Below the pieces are notes generated by a model, which worked only from the letters and a program-made list of their open reading frames with translations, had not been told where the DNA came from and did not search any database. Shown here in pieces: positions 1 to 11,612 of a stretch of DNA of 64,000 nt. The number at the start of each line of letters is the position of its first letter. Position 1 is the first letter of the stretch. The stretch is from NCBI GenBank assembly GCA_030549495.1, contig JAUIRK010000772.1, forward strand, positions 93,586-157,585, read 5' to 3'. This DNA is from Nectonema munidae. Taxonomy: Eukaryota > Nematomorpha > Nectonematoida > Nectonematidae. The translations under genes and the position numbers were made by a program.

Positions 1-585
1 ATAAGTTGAAATCGAACATGTCAATTCGACCTAAGGAAAATTCGGCCTCAAAAAAATTTGGTCTCAAAAAATAATGAGATAGAAGCCGAATTGTCTTGAA
101 GTCCAACTGTCCCTAGGCCGAATTTACTATAAACGATTTAGATACTTACCAACAACCAAAATTTCTTAAGATATGATCACTATTTATTTCAGAGTGAATT
201 GGTCCCAGTTTTTGTAGAGAAAATAATATTCAATTTTTCCCAGGGTTTCTTTATAGAAATGACCTCACTAAAATACTATTGGAAACACTTTAACTTTATT
301 TCTAAAGTAGATGATATTGGTTCAAAAATTTTATTTATTATTTTCAAATTTTGAACTTCGAACATAAAATTTAGAATAAGTTTTGTAAAAAACTCAGGAA
401 TGGATAAGTTTTCCGAAGTTTTTAATTTTGGGTTTAATTACTTTTATTTGGATACAAAGAAAGTTTAGGCTTTTTTTGTTTTGGGACGTTATGGTTTGGA
501 AATTATGGTTTAGGCTGTTTTGGTTTTGGGCCGTTTTGGTTTTGGGCCGTTTCGGTTTTGGGCCGTTTTGACCAGGCACCACGAG
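1..585. repeat. No gene; short tandem repeat near 505-575
   Basis: The first 500 bases are AT-rich and show no coding signal. Near 505-575 a 16-base unit (ggccgttttggttttg and variants) is repeated about three to four times. Read on the minus strand it gives a Lys/Pro/Thr-rich string that is not a protein domain. It abuts the broken end of the hAT transposase remnant that follows, so it may mark the place where that element was truncated. Confidence 0.55.
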
Positions 586-1308
586 ATGTTGTCTATGAAT
601 GACAATGAACCGTTAAAATTTCTGGACAAGTTCTTTTCAAATGGACTAAAAAAACCTTTGTAGCGGCCAACCATTGACTGTGCACCATCTGTTCCACAGG
701 CTAAAATATTTTTCAATGAAATGCTTTTTTCAAGAAAAAAGTTTTGTACAACCTAGAAAATTGTTGAACCCTTTTTATCACTATCCAGAGACTTCGCAAA
801 TAAAAATTTCTCTGTAAATTCTGAATTGTCATCAATGTATCTAACATAAGCAAGCAAAAGCGACTGATTGTTGATCACTGTAGATTCATCTATCTATAAA
901 ACAAATTGTTTGAATCTTAACTGACCACATAACGTAGTTTCTACGTTTTTTTACATTTCATTAATTCATGCAAATACTGTGTTGTTACTCAACGGAAGAA
1001 ATGAAAGTAAATTATTATCACCTGAACAAACCATTGTGTTAACAAATTCTTTGATAGAAGGTAGTACCAAATTTTCTCCAATATTTTGTGTTTTATTTAA
1101 TTTCGCAATTAGTAGAGAAATTTTGTATGATGTTAAAATAAAAACTTCACAGTAAATTATATATCAAAAATATATAAAATTTATGAGACAAATCTCGCCG
1201 AACACCACCCCCCCCCCTAAAATAGTGCCCCTTGACATTAAACGCCTAAAATAAAAATTATAAAGCCCCCCCCCCTAAGGGCGATAACAATCAGGTTGGG
1301 AACCCCTG
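586..1308 (-). mobile_element. Fossil hAT transposon (ZBED5/SCAND3-like transposase) with terminal repeat at 1308
   Basis: The minus strand from about 1118 down to 586 reads as the central part of a hAT transposase of the ZBED5/SCAND3 type. Recognisable words are ISLLIAKLNK, LSNNTV, LQIDESTVIN, LLLAYVRYI and ACGTDGAQSMVGRYKGF, the last containing a catalytic-core Asp typical of the family. The reading frame is interrupted by stops. The terminal sequence ggttgggaacccctg at 1294-1308 is a typical hAT inverted repeat and fits the 5' end of an element in this orientation. The N-terminal BED finger and the C-terminal dimerisation region are absent, so the copy is internally deleted and truncated. 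It cannot be active. Confidence 0.8.
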
Positions 1309-1398
1309 CTCTGGTGCAATGTTGGTTGTAATTTGACCCTTTGTTTTAAAAAATGTTCAGACCATTCATTTAGAGATTTTATCCTCACAGGGCAAATA

Positions 1399-1517
1399 CT
1401 TACAAGTTAATTTAAGACTCACACCCTTAAGAGATTTTCAGACAAATGCTAACAAAAGAAAAAGTTGTGTGCATTTGTCTGAAAATTTAATAAGGGTGTA
1501 AGAAATTGTCTTGTAAG
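1399..1517. repeat. 119-bp hairpin (palindromic MITE)
   Basis: Two arms of about 50 bases, starting cttacaag and ending cttgtaag, are inverted copies around a short A-rich loop. The inner arms (ttttcagacaaatg / catttgtctgaaaa) are perfect. This is the architecture of a palindromic miniature inverted-repeat element. I see no clear target duplication and no coding content. Confidence 0.75.
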
Positions 1518-2039
1518 CATGTGATGGAATCCGTTTTACAACCATTTTAATGAAATACCAAAAAAACAGTAAAATAATTTGAGAAATATATATACAAAAA
1601 AATAAAATATTTTTCGAATCATATGTTATTACAAAAAAATGCAACTTAATTTTGTGCCGGATCAAATTTAGATAAAAATATAAAATAATTTACCCAGTTT
1701 GTCAGCTTGTTGACCAGTTGATCTTCTATAACTTATAGTTTTTGTGCTAATATTTCTGATAAATGATATATGAAAATTACGTATGATACTGAAATAAATA
1801 TTTTGATAATTTTTAAATATAGGTAAAATTTTGTTCATTTTTAAATAAGACAAAACAGATAGAAAATAAATATTTTTCTAAAAATTTTATAATTCTAAAA
1901 CATTATAAAAAATATTAATATTATATATCTTCTATAACTTCAAAAAGTTGGAAATGGGAGACAACCCCCTATAATTTTTACCCATTATCTTCTAAACTCA
2001 CAAAAGTGTATTATAATTTTATCTAGTATAACCTTTGAA

Positions 2040-2394
2040 GAATATGAAAACATTAAATAACTTTTCATAATTTGATCCACAAAAGTCAATTATATATTAC
2101 AACAATTTTATATTAAATTTCCCTCATGTATGATTTAATATAATAACAGCGGCAACAACGATGTAAATATAATTGTGATTTAACTAGAGCTACACTTTCC
2201 GGTGTGTTTAATTGGATACTGTTTATAATAAATTTGCTCCGTGCTTGATTTGAAATAATAAAAATTGGAAGACAACGGGCTTAAATGTATTTTTGAATAT
2301 TCCTTCAATTACCTAGTTTTTGTTGTGCTTTTAATTTAATACTTTCCATAATTGCTGCTTGTTTGATTTGAGGTAATAAAAATTGGAAGACAAC
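2040..2394. repeat. Three degenerate tandem units of about 118 bp
   Basis: The word gattt-aataataaaaattggaagacaac ends at about 2276 and again at 2394, and a weaker version ends at about 2157. The sequence preceding each copy is also alignable (a tttaatt-ata-t block followed by tttgctccgtgcttg / attgctgcttgtttg). The spacing of about 118-119 bases indicates tandem duplication. No coding signal is present. Confidence 0.55.
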
Positions 2395-2670
2395 TTGGTA
2401 AAAATTAAAACTAAAAGATTTTGCAATTATTGCTATATCGATTTAACTGACCACATGGTAAGTTACGATGATTGAATAAAACAATTTTTTACAACATTTA
2501 AATGTAAAAATACTTTTCTCTATTTTTAAATTTGGTATCTTTTTTAAAAAGCATAGATAAAATTAATAAAGTGAGAAAAGAATAAATTGATCTCTATTGG
2601 CTCCTAAGATAAAAACTATTCTTTTATAATTTTAACTTAAATAAACACTATTAATATTTGAAGGGAGTGA

Positions 2671-2808
2671 TTAACCCATTTAAGGCCAAGCAAAGCAGAC
2701 GATATCTAAAAAAACGCAGACGATTTATATTCAAAGTCATTGAAAAAAGCAGACGAAGATGAAATTACTTATGTTCCCAAATAGGAACATTGGCCGTAAA
2801 TGGGTTAA
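2671..2808 (+). mobile_element. TTAA-flanked MITE, copy 1 (piggyBac-type)
   Basis: A 130-bp element between TTAA duplicates. The ends are inverted repeats (cccatttaaggccaa / ttggccgtaaatggg). The interior has three GCAGACGA words and a nested palindrome atgttcc-n6-ggaacat next to the right end. TTAA targets and termini beginning CCC are the hallmark of the piggyBac superfamily, so this is inferred to be a non-autonomous piggyBac derivative. Four more copies lie in this window. Confidence 0.85.
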
Positions 2809-3079
2809 TTTGTGCCAACTAGATTATTTTGTGCAAACTACATGAAATATTTTTCTTCAAAAATTTTTAGAAATAAGTTTAAACCATAATAAATAAGATT
2901 ATCTAAAAGTTTCATCATAAATCTTTGACTAGATTTATTTAAATCCGATGAAATCACTTTTTTTTATTTTTTTATTACCCAACCTGTTTTTTTAAATTAT
3001 TTATCAATCTTTTTGCCAAAGTATTCATGTCACCAAGGAAATTTGGAAGTTCCGTTCTTCCTTGCTGAGATAAGAATTC

Positions 3080-4030
3080 TCTCACTTAAGCATTTAACTC
3101 AAAAAATCTCTGCAATACTTTTTCTTTTGACAGAAGAACTTCATGCATGGAATCCATTTCTTGCCTAAGTTTAGCGAACAAGCGATTGTTCAATGCATTT
3201 GGCTTTATGAAATTAACTGGTTTAACAACTGTTTGCATAACTGTTTTCAAATCTGTTGGCAATGATTTTGAAGCTAATACTTGACGATGTATAATGCAAT
3301 GAACTCCAACAGCTTGTTGAGAAACATTTTTTACCATCAGTTGAAACCCAGATCTACAACCAAGCATAAACATTGCACCATCAGTACATATGCAACCAAA
3401 ATTTCCCCACTTAACTCCATGTTCTTTAAGAAATGATACCTATGTTTTCAAATATGTCAATGCTTTTAGTTGTTGTTTCTAATGGTCTACAAAAGAGAAA
3501 TCATCCTTAAAATTATCATTATTCACCGTATCGCACATAAACTAATAACTGAGAAGATTACCTACACCTGTTGATTCATCAATTTGTAAGGTAAAAAAGA
3601 TATTGAGTGGAAATGTCTAAATTTCATCAATAACTTGAGAAAGAATATCACCTGACATATATGCAATTCTCATCTGTACAGTATTATTAGAAAGAGATAT
3701 AGTTTAGCAATTCTCGGGTACACGGTGTAAGACGCTATTAAAGCTAATTTATTTTGTTTTTGGAAAGTTCCATCACTGTTAAGACGAGATTTTTTTTAGT
3801 TGCACACATTTATTTTTGAAAAACGCAAGGCTTTCATTATTGAAATTTGAATGTTTCGATTCTAAATGACGTCTTAACTTTTTCGGCTTCTTGGATTCTT
3901 CTGAGAGCACTTCACTGCACACCACGCATTGAGGTTTTTCTTTTGCGGCTGTAATAATGCAAGTAAAAGCAAAGATTAAAAAGGTCCTTAGAAAGAGGGT
4001 ACATAACAATCTACGGTGCAATTGACTGCC
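3080..4030 (-). mobile_element. Fossil hAT transposase with BED zinc finger
   Basis: The minus strand reads from about 4021 as a BED-type zinc finger (CVVCSE, then LRRHLESKHSNF: C-x2-C and H-x4-H spacing), then NNTVQMRI, TLQIDESTGVGN, ICTDGAMFMLGCRSGF, HCIIHRQVLASKSLP, VVKPVNFIKPNALNNRLFA and KVLQRFFELNA. This order matches the ZBED5-like branch of hAT transposases. Stops and an internal loss after the finger break the frame, and the C-terminal half is missing. It is distinct from the copy at 586-1308, whose catalytic-core words differ. Confidence 0.85.
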
Positions 4031-4415
4031 CCATTAATCATGGCATTAAAAAAAGGAAATAGTTCAGTTTGACCTAACGTATATTCTATCCTTTGTCTTA
4101 GAATTAGGTCTATATATACCGCCTCAGATCTGAAGGGGTCAAAACCTACTGAATCCTTTTAATTCATTGATATCAGCCAAATCAGGTGAGTGAACAAGTA
4201 TTCTTTGATATTTTTTCTTGTTTTATAAAAAATATCTGCACAGTTGTTAAGTAGAATATATTTTGATAAAAGTTAAAACTGAGCAAGATCTATTTCTTTA
4301 AAATAAGAAAAACTATGAAATATGTGAAAAACTTGTAAAAATAATTTTAGCATAAAAACACTTTCTTTTATTTGTAATTATAAAAAACTTTCTATTAATT
4401 AGTTTTATCTTTGTT

Positions 4416-4653
4416 TATATGTCAAGATTTCCAATAACAATAAGCCATTATCATCACTAACCCATACATTCTACAAAACAGTCTAGTGTCTACAGCCATG
4501 AAAATCTTCCAAATTTTCCTTTCTATTTCAGAAAGACCCACAAAGACTAAACTTACACTTTGAAGACTAAATTCGAGCAGACTTGCAAGTATATCAGCTC
4601 CAGCCTGAAAGAGCTTAGAAATCTCCATACCTACCTACCTATATGTCAAGATT
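4416..4653 (-). other. 210-bp insert between 14-bp direct repeats, carrying a 68-codon ORF
   Basis: tatatgtcaagatt occurs exactly at 4416-4429 and at 4640-4653, flanking 210 bases. Read on the minus strand, the insert begins with a short GGTA repeat and then an open frame (MEISKLFQAG...) running to a stop inside the distal direct repeat. A 14-base target duplication suits LINE-driven retroposition. I do not recognise the sequence, and the ORF may be chance. Confidence 0.45.
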
Positions 4654-6289
4654 CATGCTATCTTTTTTATTCAGTGGCAATTTAACTTTATGTCAGTTCA
4701 TTTTATCCCTGATCCTAAAATTTGTTTAAAGTTTAAATTTTCGTTATTTTAAATAAGATATATCATTTTTTTTGAAAGACTCATTTTTTTTAGTATTTAT
4801 GCTAAGTTTTGTGTATTGAATTATGTATTAAAAAATGTTTCTTTCTTGTATCGTTTGATTCTGTTCTCCCAAGCGTGCAGGTATATGTATTCCATTATTC
4901 CCTCAAAATATTGGGAATTTTTTTCAGTGTTTAAAAACATTTTCAGAATGATAAAATAAAAAAAATTAATGCACTTTTTCGTTCGGTTCAAATTTGGAAT
5001 CCTTCTTTTTTTGTCATGAATATAATCCTCTTCTTCAATTGTAAACACTGTGATAAAAAATTATATTTATTTCTATTATACACACCGTTCCTCCACAGAT
5101 TTCTATTTATTTCAAGGGTTTGTCGAGAGCTAAAAGGTTGAAAAACGCTTTCAAAAACAAACAATGCCTGAGGGAGACAGCTTCAGAAAAAGAGATATAT
5201 ATATAGAGCGCCCTTTATATTAATATACTGGTCTTAAGTAAATAAAGGGATTGTGATGAAATATGCTTTTCTTTTACTTCTTCAGAAGCCTTTGAAAGGA
5301 GGGATGGATGGATATACGTGTCTTATGTATATGTGTTGAACAGAGATTGAGAACTGTTCTAAATGCTCCTCGAATAAGATTTGCTATTTCAACATCTACG
5401 TTCTGTCTATAGAAGAACGGATGTAATTAATCACGAGCATCCACTATTTACATTCCAATCTTAGCTAGGCACTTTTTCCAAGATGATAGTGGATATGAAT
5501 ATAAGAGTGACTGTGTGTGTGTATACGATTTAAATGATGATTAATAAAGATATATACAAACAAAAGTTTCACACGCTCTTTCTTTTAGCTGGAGGACCTT
5601 TTCAATTTACTACAGCATTTATTATATAGAGTGAGGTGTATGCGCATATATATGCAATATGCATGTATAGGAAAAGAGGAGTAGCGCATGGATATTTGGA
5701 GTCATCAAACATACTAAGTATACAACCAAACCTCATCCATCTAATCACTACTCCTCAAAGTATGTTTGTTTCTCCTAAGCACAACTGCCTATTATTATTA
5801 TTATTATCCTTCCCTTTATCATTTCTGGAGTGAAACCAAAAGACTATGTTTTAACACACACACATCATTATTTATACACAATTTATCTAACTTATCCATT
5901 GGCAAGGAAGACCCTTGCACTGTGTCCTTAGTTGCGTGCCATATGAGTTTTCACTCAAATTTGTGCCTGAATGACTCGAAAGAAAAATGTGTACTTTTCA
6001 ATTTTGTGTATAGTATGTATAAATAAAAATATATTTTAAGAAATTGAAACTTAAATCCTATGTACTAAGTTTTGCATTATTTCCTTCTTTTGAGGTGCAG
6101 GCGCAGTCAAAAAAAAGGCTTCCATTTCTCAAAATATATTCTTCCAAATGACATCGAGTTCTTGATGAAAACAAGATCTCTAAAACAAAGATATAATACC
6201 ACTCATAAATTTAAACATTAATATAATACCACTAGTTAGAAGATATTATTAGAAATTGAGTGGTATTTTAAAGCTTGTTAAAAAAACAA
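4654..6289. other. No supported gene; simple repeats
   Basis: AT-rich sequence with short ta, gtgtgt and tta microsatellites near 5200, 5510 and 5795. The open frames here lack splice context, domain similarity or codon bias. I see nothing else. Confidence 0.5.
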
Positions 6290-6291
6290 TA

Positions 6292-8302
6292 CAGTAGACC
6301 CTCGTTAACTTGGACCTTGATATCGGATAAGTCGGACCGTGATCGATAAAACAATTGTTTGCTGTCATAAGCTTACAAATCGCTATTTTCTTTGATTTTT
6401 TAAATTTATTGCTAATAAATTTTTTTTATTTTGATAATAATTTGTAGTCCATATTTTCTTGCAAAATGCCTGGAAGAAATACAGGTAGAGCTCAAAAGCT
6501 TGTCACTTTATCAGTAACCAAATAACTTGAACTTATTCGCAAATTAGAAGAAGGAGCTACCTAAAAATGTGTTTGTGAAGAGTATGGGGTGAAGAAACAA
6601 ACTGTCTCAGACATTCGGAAAGCTAAAGACAAACTCTTAGCTTTTTCTTTAAAGTACAATGTGAATGAAAGTGGTGATAATTCTTCTCTTCGAAATACAA
6701 AAAGGATGCGAGTTTCAAAGGATGAAAATTTGGAAGAAGCCGTAATAAAATGGTTTGTGCAGCAACAATTTTGCGGTGTAAAATTTCGTGGGATTGCTAT
6801 TCAAGATGCTGCCTAAAAGTTAGCAAGACATATGGGAATTAATGATTTCAATGCTAGTTATGGGTGGTTACGGCATTTCAGAAACAGGCATGGGCTTTGT
6901 AACAAAGTTTTGCATGGGGAAGCTTGCAGTGCGCCAGTCGAAGATGTTGCGCCTTTTAGACAGAAATTAAACAAGTTAATCAAAGATGAAGGGTTTTAAC
7001 CTGCCAAATTTACAATGCTGATGAAAGTGGTCTTTTTAGGATACGTAAAGAAAGGATTTTATTCTTGTGTTGCGCCAAGGCAGATGGTCAACATCGTTTA
7101 CCTCTCTCTGTGGTGGGCAAGTCTAAGCGTCCGCGAGTTTTGAAAGATTGTTTAATTGCCTGTCCGTTCATTACTACAACTCGAAAAAGGCTTGGTTTAA
7201 CATGGAAATTTTTCCAGATTGGTTTTTTACACATTTTGTGCTAGAAGTTCAGAAATTTCAAAAAGATATACTAAAAATTGCTCCTAAAGATGTAAAAGCT
7301 TTGTTAATTTTAGATAATGCCCCTGCCCACCCTAGTGAATCAAGTCTTGTTAGTTATAATGAAAAAATTAGAGTTTTTTTTGCCTCCGAATATTACATCT
7401 CTGATCCAGCCAATGGACCAGAGTGTGATTTATTCCTGTAAGAGGCTGTATCAGCGTAAATATCTTGATGAAGTGCTGTGTGTCATTGATGATAAGAATG
7501 TTGGAGTGGATATAAGAGGGAAAAGCAAAAGAAAATACCAGGAACTACAACATAAAAGGTGCCATTTTTCAATATTGAGCTGCATGGAAAGACGTTAAAG
7601 CAACAACTCTGACCAACCATGGAAAAAACTTCTGTATGATACTGATGATGTTGAGTCCGATCTTGAAGATTTTGACCCAAATGATTTTCATTGTCTCTTC
7701 AAAAGAGTGGGGGAACATGTTTCTTTGAAAGATGTAAGAGAGTGGCTAGAAGAAACAGAAGAAGACCATATTCTTCATGTTCTGACTGATGAAGAAATAG
7801 CCGAAGAAGTTCTTAAGGTGACACAAAGGAGGATAATGAAGAAAATCATTTGGATGTTAAAATTCCAAAGCTTTCACCAGTTCGAGAAGCCCTTGATACT
7901 ATCATAACGTACATTGTTATAACTGCAGACGAAGAAAGCAACCAGTATTACCCACACTTACGATCTTTGAGAGATATGATCATTCGAAGATAACACATAC
8001 AAGGAAAACAATTAAAGATTTATTCCTTTTTTAAGTCAGTTGTCAGAGCTACAGAATCAAACTCTTTTCAACCATCTAAAGGCGGACTTTACTCTTTTGA
8101 TATTTAAACTGCTCATTTTTTTTAAATTGTTCTTAAATATATGTTATATTAGAAAAAAAAGTGCAATTTCAAAATGTTTTATATTATTAGGTATGAATAA
8201 ATAATAACTCGTCTGATTTGTTCTAACTTCTGTTATGTCGGACGTTCGGCATTGTCGGACACCGCTCTCCCCCAAGTAGTCCGCCTTAACGAGGGTCTGC
8301 TG
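6292..8302 (+). mobile_element. Complete-ended Tigger/pogo DNA transposon (decayed)
   Basis: A 2.0-kb element between TA duplicates (6290-6291, 8303-8304). The inverted ends are cagtagaccctcgttaa and the complement of ttaacgagggtctgctg, with matching sub-terminal ttggacc/tcggac words. The plus strand encodes a transposase from ATG 6466: an N-terminal psq-type helix-turn-helix (VCEEYGVKKQTVSDIRKAK), a CENP-B-type second HTH (GINDFNASYGWLRHFRNRHG) and the DDE core with [20 protein letters not shown] and PNITSLIQPMDQ. The three catalytic-site words all remain, but they lie in different frames and several stops interrupt the gene, for example two in the first 35 codons. It belongs to the pogo/Tigger branch of Tc1-mariner and is non-functional. 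Confidence 0.93.
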
Positions 8303-8304
8303 TA

Positions 8305-8819
8305 TTTCCATAAATGTCTCCCCATTTTTTAATTTTCTTATAAAAAGTGAAAATAGTTATCCAATTATATACAGAGATAAATAAACATTGGGTCATAGTG
8401 ACTAAAAATTATGAGGGCTTGTATCACATCTTTATACCTTTGTGATTTTGGTAAATACTGGAAAAGTTATGGCGGGCTTTCTCCCGTGTTTAATCGCTTG
8501 ACATTTTAGAACAATCATTCGCAAACTGTCTGGTGCACTACTTAGTGGTGCGTAAGACTCAAAGAGCGTGGCTACGCTGAAAAAAGACACAAAATAAGCG
8601 AAATACAAATACCCCACCGCCCTAGTGTAATAGCGACAAAAGTACCCTGGTAAATCATTGTTCAATAGAAAGTCAGGTTGCCATACTTCAATCAAAACTA
8701 TTACGTAGAAGTGAAAAGGTAAACCGTTGAGAAAGTTTTGAAAGATAAGGAAGTTACGAGATAGGCTGCGTGCGTTTAAATGAGGGATTTTTAACGGGTT
8801 AGTATACTGAGTGAAATCT
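8305..8819. other. No supported gene
   Basis: Unique-looking sequence. The minus-strand open frame at 8432-8695 shows no domain and no splice context. Confidence 0.4.
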
Positions 8820-9470
8820 AAAAATATTGAAACCTGGAGATTCTTTATTTTTGGTGGGAAAAAACTGGGAGATTTGCCTAAGACCGGGAGAGAATGAATT
8901 AATCAATCTACAAAATTCTCTTTAACAAAAAGCATTATTGTTAAATAAAAAAAATTGACAATTTATTAGAATAATGTTAAATACAGACATACTAGTTAAT
9001 AACAATAAAGTACTTAACTAAACAAAATGAATCCTTCTTTATCATTGTTATATGTTTGGTTGCTTTCCTTGACAGATTCAGTATTTCTTCATCTGGTCTG
9101 CAATTATAACAAATATTTTTGCTTTCGGGATTATGTGTCTTCATAGCTAAAATGCTTTTTACCATCTAACTTTAAAGATGACAGTATATCAGTTTCATTT
9201 TTCCGTACAATGCTGAATAATCGTTCAAAACTTGATGTTCCATAAACTTTTAGTTTGGAAATAGAATGCCACAAAACATCAAGTCGATAATGAACAATGT
9301 TGTTCCCCTTGTCATCAAGAGTGATATCATATATAATATGATATTGATATCAATTTCTTTTTTTTAAACGTAGATTATGAAATTTTTAAAAACTGGGAGA
9401 TAAAAACTAAAAAACTAGAGACCGGGAGAAAGCAATCAAAACCTGGAGTCTCCCGTTATTGTTGGGAGGT
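8820..9470 (-). mobile_element. hAT transposase C-terminal remnant flanked by direct repeat words
   Basis: On the minus strand, 9310 to about 9015 reads VHYRLDVLWHSISKLKVYG, SSFERLFSIVRKNETD, SSLKLD and, in another frame, LAMKTHNPESKNICYN. This is the C-terminal dimerisation region of a hAT transposase (S-x-x-ER-x-FS-x-V-x-K-N). Both sides carry the words cctggag and accgggag in the same orientation, as sub-terminal repeats. Only this fragment of the protein remains. Confidence 0.7.
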
Positions 9471-10775
9471 TAACAGGTATGCTATTAGAATGTGAAAATT
9501 TATAAAAGTGTCAATCAAATTTGCGGCTTTGGCCTGAAATTTGTGTCCAAGAATATTAATCAAATTTTAAATAAAATATATATTTTTATACTAAATTAAT
9601 CATACTGACTTCATTTCCGTACTCAATTTTTGCAATTAGGGTGTGAAAAGTTCTAAAAGTGTCAATAAAATTTGTGGTTTATGCATGAAAATTATATGTA
9701 TGAACATTATTCCAATTAAAAAATACACATTTATATACTAAATGATTTATTGAAATTTGTTTCAAAATATCTAAAGCTGTCAATCAATTTTATGGTTTAC
9801 ATCTGAAACTGCAAGAATATTAATTAAATTTAAACTAAATATATTTTTTTATATCAAATCTACCATGCCAATTTCATTTCTCAGCTGAGTTTTAGCAACG
9901 ATGTTTTGGAAATGTCTAGAAGTATTTGCAGTTTACGTCCGAGAAAGTGTCTCCGAAAACATCTATACCCATTTTAAATATAATATATTTTTTAAATAAA
10001 TCGAATATGCATATTGTATTTATCGACTCATTTTTTTGCAATTAGAGTGGGAAAATTTCAATCATATTTGTGGTAGACAGCAAAAATTATTTCCTAGATA
10101 TTATTTATATTCTGAATAAAATATATTTTTTATAATAAATCTCCATGGCGATTTCATTTTTGGACTCAGTTTCGTAATTAGAATGTAAAAATTTCAATCA
10201 AATATGTTAGTTTAGCATGAAAATTTTCTTTAAAAACATTTATTCACATTTTAAGTAAAATATTTTTAAACTAAATTGACCAGGCAGATATTTTTTGGCT
10301 AAGTTTTCATCATTACTGTCAGAAAATGTGTCAACGTACAAATAGAATTAGTGATGTATGCCTGAAAATGATTTCATAAACATACTTCCATATTTTAAAT
10401 ACAATATATTTTTTATTCTTAATTTTTTTCTCACGATGCTTCCTTCATTTCGGGACTTAGTTTTCCCAATTAGGGTGCAGGAATGTGTGGAGTTATCAAT
10501 CAAATTAGACATTTTGAAAAAAAAAATTCTGAAAAACCCTATTTTCTCAAAAAAACTCAAATCAAAAAATTCACTTTTGATTGAAAATCACTATTAAAAT
10601 TTTGATTGAGGATAAAATTCTGACTAAAAATATCCCTTAAGTTTAAAATAATTTTTTAATACAATATCGTCCATGTTTTTCATTTCTGTACTTCTTTTTG
10701 GTTATTACAGTTTAAAAATGTGTGAAGGTATCATAAGAATTAGCAAAAATAATTTTTTTCAAAAAATCATTTGTC
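9470..10775. repeat. Degenerate tandem array, monomer about 135-160 bp
   Basis: The phrase caattagggtgtgaaaa-gtgtcaatcaaatttgtggttta-gcctgaaaat, followed by ttaaataaaatatattttt and atgccgatttcatttctcgactcag, recurs with drift. Its gcaattag/gtgtgaaaa core appears near 9485, 9638, 9755, 9895, 10039, 10175, 10309, 10466 and 10700. The copies differ by many substitutions and small indels, indicating an old satellite-like array of eight or nine monomers. The two open frames at 10348-10597 lie inside monomers and are not genes. Confidence 0.8.
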
Positions 10776-11600
10776 AAGTTTGTTCTCACAATCGTTATTT
10801 ATTATAGTACAAAAATTTAAGTATGCGAGAAGTTAAGGAATTGAAGGACATTGAAATGAGAACGCATGCTCATAAGAAAAATGAAATAGTAACACATTTA
10901 ACAAAGTGCTTTTATATCGTCGATATAGTAATCCTTTCAGAAGATATATAGCTTTAAGAAATAAGTATGTAACTTGTCTACATGGAAGATATACCTTTTT
11001 CTAATGAAATAGCAGTTTGTGTAAAAATATGAAGGAGACATTTTGAATCAAAAATCTTTAAACCTTTATCTTATTAGTAAATAATTCAAACATCAATTGA
11101 CTAAAAAAGTTATCTAAAAATTTTCAAACAGTTAGAGTTACCATAAATATGACAGACATAAATATGTAAAGATATAGCTTTTCTTAAAATTTTTTTATAA
11201 ATGTTGATCAAATTTGATAAAATTTTTTCCTTCGGTGGAATGAGTGAATATTTTAGACGTGGAAAATTTTTTGTAATTGAAAAAAGAGGATTATAAATGG
11301 ATTCACCAAGGACAGGAATTTTGAAAAAGGAATAGTTAGCAAATATTCCGAGTGATATTTGTTCATAACGACTGAAATACAACACATGATAATGATAAAA
11401 AAAAAAGACAGGATCAACAAAGGGATTCTCTTCAATTGAAAAGTTATGAAATCGCTTAAATTCTGAACTAAATAAATCTCTGAAAAGGTTTTTTCGAACA
11501 TAGATTAAACAAAATGAATTTTTAATTAAAGTAGAGCTACGAAGGTAGGATCAGTTTAGAATTAAGAGAAAAATTAGATATCATATAAAGTATAGGAAAA
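10776..11600. other. No supported gene
   Basis: AT-rich with short open frames on the minus strand (11110-11501). These lack similarity or splice context. Confidence 0.4.
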
Positions 11601-11612
11601 TGAAGTAGATTA

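Noticed and set aside
10348-10597. Overlapping 70- and 79-codon ORFs
   Set aside because: They fall within monomers of the degenerate tandem array.
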